6,186 nucleotides of DNA from a bacterium (GCA_021802745.1 JAJZRK010000191.1:1-6186); one strand, 5' to 3'. Shown: positions 1-5,330, counted from the first letter of the stretch. The notes: a model not told the origin generated them from the letters alone. Numbers and translations are program-made.

Positions 1-1
1 T

Positions 2-124
2 GATGAAGAGATGACCAACATGATCAGGTTCCAGCAGTCGTATAATGCAGCGGCCAGACTGGTTAGCGCCATGGATGAGATGATAGATGTGGTTGTAAAC
101 AGAATGGGTTTGGTGGGGAGGTAA
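2..124 (+). CDS. flgK: Flagellar hook-associated protein 1 (FlgK), C-terminal end only
   Basis: Only the last 40 codons and a TAA stop are inside the window. The peptide begins [20 protein letters not shown] and continues with an [15 protein letters not shown] segment. This is the C-terminal amphipathic helix typical of FlgK, the first junction protein between hook and filament; the NLDEEM...FQQxYxAxARL pattern separates it from FlgE and FlgG, which have related but different ends. By family knowledge this helix forms part of the D0 coiled coil in the flagellar axial structure, and the protein is exported by the flagellar type III apparatus. Codon use differs from the genes that follow: about 14 of 40 third positions are A or T, with AGA, AGG and ATA codons present. 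The inverted repeat at 106-205 starts inside the last codons. FlgK is the best call; another axial protein is a minor alternative. Confidence 0.85.
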   Translation, partial: DEEMTNMIRFQQSYNAAARLVSAMDEMIDVVVNRMGLVGR

Positions 125-205
125 GAGTGGAGAAAGGAGGACGAGGGACGAGGGGCAGACCTCATCCCCCTTCTCCTCTCTCCACTCCTCCCTCCCACCA
201 AACCC
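106..205. repeat. Long imperfect inverted repeat (hairpin) overlapping the flgK stop
   Basis: The outer arms GGGTTTGGTGGG (106-117) and CCCACCAAACCC (194-205) are perfect 12-base complements. A second matched block is GAGTGGAGA (125-133) with TCTCCACTC (179-187). Between them the left arm is nearly all purine and the right arm nearly all pyrimidine, with further imperfect pairing toward a loop near 150-165. It could act as a flgK transcription terminator, but no U-run follows, so a factor-independent terminator is not shown. The right arm carries a 22-base block (196-217) found identically at 3694-3715, so this is one copy of a dispersed repeat family. Confidence 0.7.
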
Positions 206-225
206 CTGCACCCCTCCCCAATCCC

Positions 226-254
226 TTGCGGTAATTGTTAGTACATCCTAACTT
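226..254 (+). promoter_or_regulatory. Possible mntH promoter giving a leaderless transcript
   Basis: TTGCGG (226-231), a 17-base spacer and TAACTT (249-254) match the spacing of a vegetative sigma promoter, although the -10 is a weak match. The predicted start of transcription, about 7 bases after the -10, falls on or next to the GTG at 261. That would fit the absence of a Shine-Dalgarno sequence before this gene. The same layout (TTGC, 17 bases, TAA) is seen at 2918-2946 before the YceI gene. This is inferred from pattern alone. Confidence 0.3.
237..252. promoter_or_regulatory. Candidate MntR/DtxR-type operator upstream of mntH
   Basis: GTTAGTACATCCTAAC is a 16-base partial palindrome in which 6 of 8 base pairs are symmetric, with half-sites GTTAG and CTAAC. 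It ends 8 bases before the mntH GTG and overlaps the possible -10 element. GTTAG/CTAAC half-sites are the core of operators bound by DtxR/IdeR proteins, although in those the halves are closer together. The operon's third gene encodes a regulator of this family, so metal-dependent autorepression is the simple reading. Binding is inferred, not shown. Confidence 0.45.
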
Positions 255-260
255 CATTTC

Positions 261-1625
261 GTGTCCTCTCCTACTCCAAATCCCCCCGTCCCCGAAGCCT
301 CCTCCGGCGGCTTCCGCCGCGCGCGCACCGCCCCGTCGCTGTCGGAGTCGTATCGCACCATCCCGGTGGATGGCACCACCTGGTTCCGCAAGCTCCTCGC
401 CTTCGCCGGCCCTGGCTACCTCGTCGCCGTCGGCTACATGGACCCCGGCAACTGGGCCACCGACCTCGCCGGCGGCTCGCGCTTCGGCTACACGCTCCTC
501 AGCGTCATCCTCCTCTCCAACCTGATGGCGGTCCTGCTCCAGGGATTGGCGAGCAAGCTGGGCATCGTCACCGGACGCGACCTCGCGCAGGCCTGCCGCG
601 ACCATTACTCGCGGCCGGTCTCCATCGCCCTCTGGGTGCTGTGCGAAATCGCCATCGCCGCCTGCGACCTCGCCGAAGTCATCGGCTCGGCCATCGCGCT
701 GCACCTGCTCTTCGGCATCCCGCTCACGTGGGGCATCATCATCACCGCGGTGGACGTGCTCCTGCTCCTCCTGCTGCAGCGGCGCGGCTTCCGCGTGCTC
801 GAGGCGCTGGTCATCGTGCTGATCGCCACCATCGGCGCCTGCTTCCTGTTCGAGATGGTGCTCTCACGTCCGGACGTCGGCGCCGTCGCGCGCGGCTTCA
901 TCCCGAGCACCGAGATCGTCCGCAACCCCGAGATGCTCTACATCGCCATCGGCATCCTCGGCGCCACCGTGATGCCCCACAACCTGTACCTCCATTCGTC
1001 GGTCGTGCAGACGCGGCGCTACGAGGAGACGGCGCAGGGCCGGCGCGAGGCGGTGCGGTTTGCGTTCATTGACTCCACCATCGCGCTGACGACGGCGCTC
1101 TTCATCAACGCCGCCATCCTCATCGTCGCCGCGGCCACGTTCCATACCTCGGGCAACACGCAGGTGGCTGAGATCCAGGACGCGTACAAGCTGCTCACGC
1201 CCCTGCTTGGCGTCGCCGGCGCCTCCACCGTCTTCGCGCTCGCGCTGCTGGCGAGCGGCCAGAACTCCACGCTCACCGGCACGCTCGCCGGGCAGATCGT
1301 GATGGAAGGCTTCCTCGACCTGCGCCTCCGCCCGTGGGTGCGGCGCTCCATCACGCGCGCCATCGCCATCATTCCCGCCGTGATCGTCAGCGTCGTCTAC
1401 GGCGAGAGCGGGACGAACCGGCTCCTGATCCTGAGCCAGGTCATCCTGTCGCTGCAGCTCTCGTTCGCCGTCTTTCCGCTCGTCATGTTCACCTCCGACC
1501 GGCGCAAGATGGGCGAGTTCGCCAATCCCGCCTGGTTGAAGATTGCGGCATATTCCGTGGCAGTCGTGATTGCCTCCCTGAATGCGTGGCTGCTGGTGCA
1601 GACCGTCGCGGAGTGGATCTCCTGA
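261..1625 (+). CDS. mntH: Nramp-family divalent metal transporter MntH
   Basis: This 454-residue inner-membrane protein should import Mn2+ and perhaps Fe2+ with protons. The metal-site signature of Nramp proteins is intact: DPGN at residues 61-64 in helix 1, and A235-T-V-M238 followed by PHNLYLHS in helix 6, where Asp61, Asn64, the Ala235 carbonyl and Met238 would hold the ion. The [15 protein letters not shown] stretch (331-345) after helix 8 is the conserved family segment. About eleven hydrophobic helices can be traced between residues 50 and 450. The start is a GTG: an in-frame TAA at 249-251 leaves no earlier start, and later ones would trim the N-terminus. No Shine-Dalgarno is visible. 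The roughly 45-residue polar N-terminal tail is longer than in enteric MntH. It is the first gene of an operon, and its TGA shares one base with the next ATG. Confidence 0.95.
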   Translation: MSSPTPNPPVPEASSGGFRRARTAPSLSESYRTIPVDGTTWFRKLLAFAGPGYLVAVGYMDPGNWATDLAGGSRFGYTLLSVILLSNLMAVLLQGLASKLGIVTGRDLAQACRDHYSRPVSIALWVLCEIAIAACDLAEVIGSAIALHLLFGIPLTWGIIITAVDVLLLLLLQRRGFRVLEALVIVLIATIGACFLFEMVLSRPDVGAVARGFIPSTEIVRNPEMLYIAIGILGATVMPHNLYLHSSVVQTRRYEETAQGRREAVRFAFIDSTIALTTALFINAAILIVAAATFHTSGNTQVAEIQDAYKLLTPLLGVAGASTVFALALLASGQNSTLTGTLAGQIVMEGFLDLRLRPWVRRSITRAIAIIPAVIVSVVYGESGTNRLLILSQVILSLQLSFAVFPLVMFTSDRRKMGEFANPAWLKIAAYSVAVVIASLNAWLLVQTVAEWIS

Positions 1626-2065
1626 TGTACACCCGCATCCTCGTCCCGCTCGAGAACACGCGCACCGACCGTGTGATCGTTGCCCACGTGCGCACCCTCG
1701 CGCAGCAGTGCGGGGCGTCGGTTGTCCTCATCCACGTCGCCGACGGCTTTGCCGCGCGTAACCTGGCGCAGCTCGACCTGCGCGAGAGCGAGGAGATGCG
1801 CCGCGACCGCGCCTACCTCGATGCGGTGTGCGAGGAGCTGGTGGCCGAGGGGCTCCCCTGCGAGGCGGTGCTCGCCTGCGGCAATCCCGCCGACGAGATT
1901 TCGGCCGCCGCCGAACGTGAGCACGCCGACCTCATCGCCATGGCCACGCACGGGCACCGCGGGCTCAACGACCTCATCCGCGGCAGCGTCGCCAGCGAGG
2001 TGCGCCATCGCACGCACGTTCCCGTGCTCATGGTGCGCGAGGGCCAGCCCAAGGGGAGTGCGTGA
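1625..2065 (+). CDS. Universal stress protein (UspA family), single domain
   Basis: This 146-residue cytoplasmic protein has the Usp fold pattern: a first strand YTRILVPLE (residues 2-10), VVLIHVAD (33-40), ADLIAMATHG (101-110) and a final strand VPVLMV (132-137). The ATP-binding loop of the family is G-x2-G-x9-G-S/T. Here it reads A107-T-H-G110, nine residues, then G120-S121, so only the first Gly is changed (to Ala) and nucleotide binding is plausible. The acid after the first strand is Glu10 rather than the usual Asp. The ATG overlaps the mntH stop by one base (TGATG), and the gene overlaps the regulator gene by four bases, so translation is probably coupled. Lying between a metal importer and its regulator, it may modulate the transporter or signal stress. 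That role is inferred; the family call itself is firm. Confidence 0.92.
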   Translation: MYTRILVPLENTRTDRVIVAHVRTLAQQCGASVVLIHVADGFAARNLAQLDLRESEEMRRDRAYLDAVCEELVAEGLPCEAVLACGNPADEISAAAEREHADLIAMATHGHRGLNDLIRGSVASEVRHRTHVPVLMVREGQPKGSA

Positions 2066-2745
2066 CACCGGCGCGCCATCGCGACAAGCCGTCCCCGGCA
2101 CTGACGCGCCAGGCCGAGGACTACCTCAAGACCATCTACGAAATCGAGCGCGACGGCGAACCGGCGGGCACCACCGCCATCGCCGCGCGGCTCGGCATCG
2201 CCTCGGCGTCGGCGAGCGGGATGATCCGGCGGCTCGCGCGGCAGGGCCTCGTGGCGGTGGAGCGCTACCGTGGGGCACGACTGACGGCGCGCGGCCGGCG
2301 CGTGGCGCTGCAGATGATCCGGCGCCACCGCATCCTCGAGAGTTATCTCGTGACGCGACTCGGCTTCGGCTGGGACGGCGTGCACGACGAGGCCGAACGG
2401 CTGGAGCATGCGGCGAGCCCCGCGCTCATCGAGGCGATGGCCGCCGCGCTCGGGCATCCCACGGTGGATCCGCACGGGGCGCCCATTCCGCGCGCCGACG
2501 GCACCGTGGATGATGCGCGGCTGCGGTCGCTCGACGACGTGAAGGTCGGCATGACCGCGCGGGTGGCGCGCATGAGCGATCGCGATCCGGCGCTGCTGCG
2601 CTATCTCGGCGAACTGGGCATTCGTCCCGGCGCCTCGCTGCGGCTGGTGGACCGGGCGCCGTTCGACGGGCCGTTGACGGTGGGGGTCGGCCGGGCGCGG
2701 CATGTGATTGGGGCGGCGGTGGCGCGGAAGGTGTACGTACGGTGA
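2062..2745 (+). CDS. mntR: DtxR/MntR-family metal-dependent transcriptional repressor
   Basis: The 227-residue protein has three parts: a winged helix-turn-helix (about 14-77; ARLGIASASASGMIRRL is the recognition region, RYRGARLTARG the wing), a dimerisation and metal-binding domain (about 80-143), and a C-terminal SH3/FeoA-like domain (about 155-227). Metal ligands line up with DtxR at a constant offset of ten: Asp20 (Met10), His89, Glu93, His108, Glu112 (Cys102), Glu115 and His116. Asp and Glu at the two diagnostic places favour a Mn sensor over an Fe sensor, whereas the three-domain length is DtxR/IdeR-like. Residue 23, a Glu in Bacillus MntR, is Lys here. Translation starts at GTG 2062 after AAGGGG (2051-2056), overlapping the usp stop by four bases (GTGA). 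It probably represses this operon through the site at 237-252. DtxR-family membership is certain; the mntR name is likely. Confidence 0.9.
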   Translation: MTPARHRDKPSPALTRQAEDYLKTIYEIERDGEPAGTTAIAARLGIASASASGMIRRLARQGLVAVERYRGARLTARGRRVALQMIRRHRILESYLVTRLGFGWDGVHDEAERLEHAASPALIEAMAAALGHPTVDPHGAPIPRADGTVDDARLRSLDDVKVGMTARVARMSDRDPALLRYLGELGIRPGASLRLVDRAPFDGPLTVGVGRARHVIGAAVARKVYVR

Positions 2746-2766
2746 ACGCCGAACTGCGGTGCGGGG

Positions 2767-2878
2767 TGCAGGGTGTGGTACAGGGTGCAGGGTACGGGGT
2801 GTGGTGCAGGGGGCGGGGTGTGGTGCAGGGTACAGGGTACAGGGTACAGGGTACGGGGTGTGGTGCAGGGGGCGGGGG
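2767..2878 (+). repeat. G-rich tandem repeat with TACAGGG heptads
   Basis: The spacer after mntR is built from seven-base words: TACAGGG at 2779, TGCAGGG at 2786, TACGGGG at 2793, then TGCAGGG at 2824, three perfect TACAGGG at 2831-2851 and TACGGGG at 2852. A longer unit that starts TACGGGGTGTGGTGCAGG is repeated identically for 26 bases at 2793-2818 and 2852-2877, a period of 59 bases. GGG runs spaced by TACA meet the usual pattern for a G-quadruplex in the plus-strand DNA and in the mntR 3' RNA. The array is likely to vary in copy number between strains. Nothing suggests that it is coding. Confidence 0.85.
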
Positions 2879-2917
2879 TGGCACGTGGGGGCGTCGCCGG
2901 CATGCAAGACAGGCCAC

Positions 2918-2946
2918 TTGCAGAAATCTCAGTACTAAGCTAAGAT
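2918..2946 (+). promoter_or_regulatory. Possible promoter of the YceI gene
   Basis: TTGCAG (2918-2923), an exact 17-base spacer and TAAGAT (2941-2946) resemble a vegetative sigma promoter; the -10 matches 4 of 6 positions and the -35 only 3 of 6. The region around it (2901-2952) is a local drop in GC between a G-rich array and a C-rich leader. A CTAAG direct repeat (2935-2944) lies just at the -10. The transcript leader to the ATG at 3012 would be about 60 bases. Confidence 0.35.
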
Positions 2947-3011
2947 TCACGCATCCCCCTCCGGCCCCCCGGCCCAGGTCAGCGTCTCCCCCACCAGATG
3001 GAGCAGTGCAG

Positions 3012-3578
3012 ATGCGTGGTATTGCAGCTTGCGTGTTATTCGTTGCCACGGCGGCCGGCGCGCAGGAAGCCAGGTACGTGAAGGACGCGGTGCACAGCGA
3101 GATCAACTTCGTCGCCGAGTCGCGGCTGCTGGACGCCCACGGCTTCTGGGACAAGTGGGACGCCGACATCACGTTCGATCCCGCGGCGTGGGAGAAATCG
3201 TCGGTGAAGATCGTCATTGACACGAAGAGCATCAACACCCGCGTGGCGGCGCGCGACAATCACCTGCGCAGCAACGCCTTCTTCGCCGCCGACTCGTTCC
3301 CGCAGATCACGTTCGTCTCGACGATCGTCAACAAGCTCAGCGACACGAAGGTCAACATCACGGGCGACCTGACGATCCGCGGCGTGACGAAGCAGGTGAC
3401 GGTGCCCGGCACGCTCGTCTTCTGGGACGAGAAGACGCGCACCGGGCGGATGAAGGGGCAGTTCACGATCGTGCGCTCGGACTTCGGCGTGAGCTTCAGC
3501 CCGGCAATGAACCCGATCGCCGATGAAGTGCCGGTGAGTTTCAACATCACGTTCAAGCCGGTGCAGCCAGTCAGGTAG
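3012..3578 (+). CDS. Secreted YceI-family protein
   Basis: This 188-residue protein has a short signal peptide (MRGIAACVLFVATAAGA, probable cleavage before Gln18) and is otherwise one YceI-like lipocalin-fold domain of normal size. Family landmarks are HSEINFVAESRLLDAHGFW near the mature N-terminus, SNAFFAADSFPQITFVS in the middle, GDLTIRGVTKQVTVPG, and the closing SDFGVSF...DEVPVSFNI strand pair. YceI proteins bind hydrophobic ligands such as isoprenoids in a beta-barrel pocket; E. coli YceI is periplasmic and responds to high pH. The ligand here cannot be told from sequence. ATG 3012 is preferred over upstream in-frame starts because it begins the signal peptide and follows GGAG (3000-3003) at 8 bases. 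Earlier starts would read through the G-rich repeat. It is probably transcribed alone; a long inverted repeat begins 7 bases after its stop. Confidence 0.9.
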   Translation: MRGIAACVLFVATAAGAQEARYVKDAVHSEINFVAESRLLDAHGFWDKWDADITFDPAAWEKSSVKIVIDTKSINTRVAARDNHLRSNAFFAADSFPQITFVSTIVNKLSDTKVNITGDLTIRGVTKQVTVPGTLVFWDEKTRTGRMKGQFTIVRSDFGVSFSPAMNPIADEVPVSFNITFKPVQPVR

Positions 3579-3584
3579 CAGGAT

Positions 3585-3718
3585 GGAGGAGGAGTGCAGG
3601 GGCTTGGTAGGAGAGACGAGTGAAGTGAGGAGGGGCGGGTGGGGAGTTGCACTCCCTCCTCGCCCCTCTCTCATTCCTCCACTCCTCTCCCCTCACCAAA
3701 CCCCTGCACCCCTCCTCC
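3585..3718. repeat. Long inverted repeat between the YceI and methyltransferase genes
   Basis: The outer arms 3585-3608 and 3695-3718 pair at 22 of 24 positions. At the centre GGGGAGT (3641-3647) faces ACTCCCT (3651-3657) across a three-base loop. The parts in between are purine-rich on the left and pyrimidine-rich on the right and pair imperfectly. A 22-base block at 3694-3715 (starting CACCAAACCCCTGCACCCC) is identical to 196-217, so this is a second copy of the repeat after flgK. It may end the YceI transcript. It leaves only 15 bases before the next start codon, so it would also sit in the leader of any readthrough mRNA. Confidence 0.75.
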
Positions 3719-3733
3719 CCCCCATATTGTAGT

Positions 3734-4576
3734 GTGCTGACCATCCACCACTCCGACAATCTCGAGGCCCTCGCCGCCTACCCCGACGGCCACTTTGCGC
3801 TCATCTACATTGACCCGCCCTTCAACACGGGGCGGTCGCAGGTGCGGACGAGCTCCAAGGCGACGCGCGTGGCGCGCGGCGGGCGGGTGGCGTTCAACGG
3901 CAAGCGGTACGCGCAGGTGACGACGGGCAGCCGGTCATTCGACGATACGTTCGACGATTACGTGGCCTTTCTCGAGCCGAGGCTTGTCGAGGCGCGGCGA
4001 TTGCTGGCGCCCACCGGATCGCTGTTCGTGCACCTCGACTACCGCGAGGTGCACTACGCCAAGGTGCGGCTCGACGCGATTTTCGGGCGTGCGTCGTTCA
4101 TCAACGAAATCATCTGGGCGTACGACTACGGCGCGCGCACGAGCAAGCGGTGGAGCCCCAAGCACGACAACCTGCTCTGGTACGCGCGCGACCCCAAGCG
4201 CTACACCTTCAACCAGGACGCGGCCGACCGGGTGCCGTACATGGCGCCGGGGCTGGTGGGGGCGGAGAAGGCGGCGCGCGGAAAGGTCCCTACCGACACG
4301 TGGTGGCACACCATCGTGAGCCCGACGGGAAAGGAAAAGACCGGCTACCCGGCGCAGAAGCCGCTGGGGATTCTCGAACGCATCGTGCGCGTCCACTCGC
4401 AGCCGGGCGACCGGTTGCTCGATTTCTTCGCGGGGAGCGGATCATTCGGCGACGCCGCCGACCGCAATGGGCGCGACTGCGTGCTCGTGGACTCGAGCGC
4501 GGCGGCCATTGCGGTGATGAAGAAGCGGTTCCGGGGGCGGGACGTCGAGTTCGTGCGCGGGCGTCGAGCCAGGTGA
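3734..4576 (+). CDS. Solitary DNA methyltransferase (N6-adenine or N4-cytosine, beta-class order)
   Basis: This 280-residue protein transfers methyl from S-adenosylmethionine to a base amino group in DNA. Catalytic motif IV, D27-P-P-F-N, is near the N-terminus. The region about 75-170 follows it (LLAPTGSLFVHLDYREVHY, then WAYDYGARTSKRWSPKHDN). A motif X-like AQKPLGILERIV then precedes the SAM-binding motif I, D230-FFAGSGSFGDAA, near the C-terminus. This IV-before-I order is that of beta-class enzymes (N6_N4_Mtase family, PF01555). Motif I has SGSFG where SGTTG is common. The start is set at GTG 3734 because homology begins right after it (LTIHHSDNLEAL). The in-frame TTG at 3647 would translate the inverted repeat. 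No Shine-Dalgarno is visible and no restriction enzyme gene lies nearby, so it is probably an orphan enzyme with a regulatory or protective role. The target sequence cannot be read from the protein. Confidence 0.88.
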   Translation: MLTIHHSDNLEALAAYPDGHFALIYIDPPFNTGRSQVRTSSKATRVARGGRVAFNGKRYAQVTTGSRSFDDTFDDYVAFLEPRLVEARRLLAPTGSLFVHLDYREVHYAKVRLDAIFGRASFINEIIWAYDYGARTSKRWSPKHDNLLWYARDPKRYTFNQDAADRVPYMAPGLVGAEKAARGKVPTDTWWHTIVSPTGKEKTGYPAQKPLGILERIVRVHSQPGDRLLDFFAGSGSFGDAADRNGRDCVLVDSSAAAIAVMKKRFRGRDVEFVRGRRAR

Positions 4577-4592
4577 CTGCGACAACGGCTTT

Positions 4593-4724
4593 ACCACGAA
4601 GACACGAAGGGCACCAAGAGCCACGAATTGCCCATGGGGGAACGACCGCGCGCCACGCTGATGTTTCCGTGGCGCGCGGTCGTTCCGCATGGGAAGACTT
4701 TGTGCCCTTGGTGCCTTTTGTGGT
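4593..4724. repeat. Long palindromic element between convergent genes, possible bidirectional terminator
   Basis: The inner arms GGAACGACCGCGCGCCACG (4639-4657) and its exact complement at 4668-4686 give a perfect 19-bp stem with a 10-base loop. Outside it CCCATG (4631-4636) pairs with CATGGG (4688-4693). Farther out CTTGGTGCC (4707-4715) pairs with GGCACCAAG (4610-4618), and ACCAC (4593-4597) with GTGGT (4720-4724), with unpaired bases between blocks. It fills most of the 193-base gap between the methyltransferase and the minus-strand membrane protein gene, where either transcript would form the hairpin. There is no long U-run; TTTT follows one outer arm only. It could be a terminator, an extragenic palindromic repeat, or a small non-autonomous element. 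Confidence 0.8.
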
Positions 4725-4769
4725 GGGCTGTTGTCCGTCCCACGCCCACGCACTCCACAGCAGTCGTGC

Positions 4770-5261
4770 TTACCTGCGCGTGCCCGCCTTCGCCCGCGCT
4801 GCTTCCCACGCGCGACGTAGCTCCGCCACTTCCTCCCTCTCGCCGCCGCGCATCAGCGACCAGACCATCGGCGGCATGAACGTCACGCGTCGGCCCAGCT
4901 CGGTGGGCTCGGCGAAGGTAATCGTGTAGCGCTGCGGGTTCGACATGCTCGGTCCGCTGATCTTCTCGATCTCCGTGAGGGGCACGCGAATCTCGGTGCG
5001 GTAATTCGAGATGACCAGTTCGTCGTCGTCGAGCTCAATGCGGGTGAGGTTCCCGACCGTCCACCACATGATCGCCGCGACGACGCCGGCGACGGCGAGC
5101 ATGAAGTACCACGTGTGCTCGGGCCGAAAGCCCGGCGGCAGGTTCTGCCCCTCGGGGTGCACGCGGGCGACGAACGCGCCGACGCCAATCCCCCCGACGA
5201 CCAGCAGCGGGAGGACGAACTTGTAGAACGGGGTCCAGCGGGACGAGAGTGGCGTGGGCAT
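4770..5261 (-). CDS. Two-helix membrane protein with a C-terminal PH-like domain, function unknown
   Basis: I do not recognise a named family member. The 163-residue protein has two hydrophobic helices, about residues 13-33 (FYKFVLPLLVVGGIGVGAFV) and 50-69 (TWYFMLAVAGVVAAIMWWTV). A soluble region follows: LTRIELDDDELVISNYRTEI, then RVPLTEIEKISGP, and strands near 111-129. An acidic turn before a strand and then an 'I-P-L-x-x-I' strand resembles bacterial PH-like domains (bPH/YdbS-type), so a membrane-attached beta-barrel module is a reasonable guess. The end is charged and helical (EREEVAELRRAWEAARAKAG). The start is the ATG at 5261-5259; no clear Shine-Dalgarno precedes it, but a possible 18-codon ORF ends 12 bases upstream. 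It converges on the methyltransferase gene and shares strand with the hydrolase gene upstream of it. It is very likely a real gene, with no function assigned. Confidence 0.8.
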   Translation of the reverse strand: MPTPLSSRWTPFYKFVLPLLVVGGIGVGAFVARVHPEGQNLPPGFRPEHTWYFMLAVAGVVAAIMWWTVGNLTRIELDDDELVISNYRTEIRVPLTEIEKISGPSMSNPQRYTITFAEPTELGRRVTFMPPMVWSLMRGGEREEVAELRRAWEAARAKAGTRR

Positions 5262-5273
5262 TGGCTGACGTGT

Positions 5274-5330
5274 CTAACCGACTTCGGGGTTGGTGGAACT
5301 GAGCAGACGGTGCGAGTCGTGGTTCATCAT
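5274..5330 (-). CDS. Possible 18-residue leader ORF ahead of the membrane protein gene
   Basis: On the minus strand a very good ribosome site, GAGGAGCGGAGG, runs straight into ATGATG. The reading frame gives MMNHDSHRLLSSTNPEVG and then TAG, 12 bases before the ATG of the membrane protein gene, which itself lacks a clear ribosome site. This arrangement would suit a translated leader that delivers ribosomes to the downstream start by reinitiation. The peptide has no hydrophobic or repeated-codon character, so a classic attenuation peptide is not indicated. At this length the frame could be chance; the strength of the ribosome site is the main reason to list it. Confidence 0.3.
   Translation of the reverse strand: MMNHDSHRLLSSTNPEVG

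Noticed and set aside
125..260. A Mn-sensing riboswitch (yybP-ykoY type) ahead of mntH
   Set aside because: The spacer is taken up by a simple purine/pyrimidine hairpin and lacks the conserved internal loops of that riboswitch; the possible promoter lies after it.
2779..2858. CRISPR-like spaced repeats
   Set aside because: The units are 7-base heptads and a 59-base duplication without unique spacers of constant length; this is a tandem repeat.
1397..2907. Long open frames on the minus strand opposite the usp and mntR genes
   Set aside because: They are shadows produced by high GC content; the plus-strand frames encode recognisable domains throughout.
2742..3011. An in-frame N-terminal extension of the YceI protein starting at GTG 2742, overlapping the mntR stop
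   Set aside because: It would translate the G-rich tandem array into low-complexity Gly/Val/Gln-rich sequence and place 90 residues before a clear signal peptide that has its own ribosome site at 3000-3003.
3647..3733. Upstream TTG start for the methyltransferase
   Set aside because: The added residues come from the pyrimidine-rich arm of the inverted repeat and have no protein-like conservation; family similarity starts just after GTG 3734.
4593..4724. A transposase-bearing insertion sequence
   Set aside because: There is no coding capacity for a transposase in 132 bases, and no clear flanking target duplication was seen.
3734..5261. A restriction-modification system
   Set aside because: The neighbour of the methyltransferase is a small membrane protein with no nuclease motif, and it is convergent with it.
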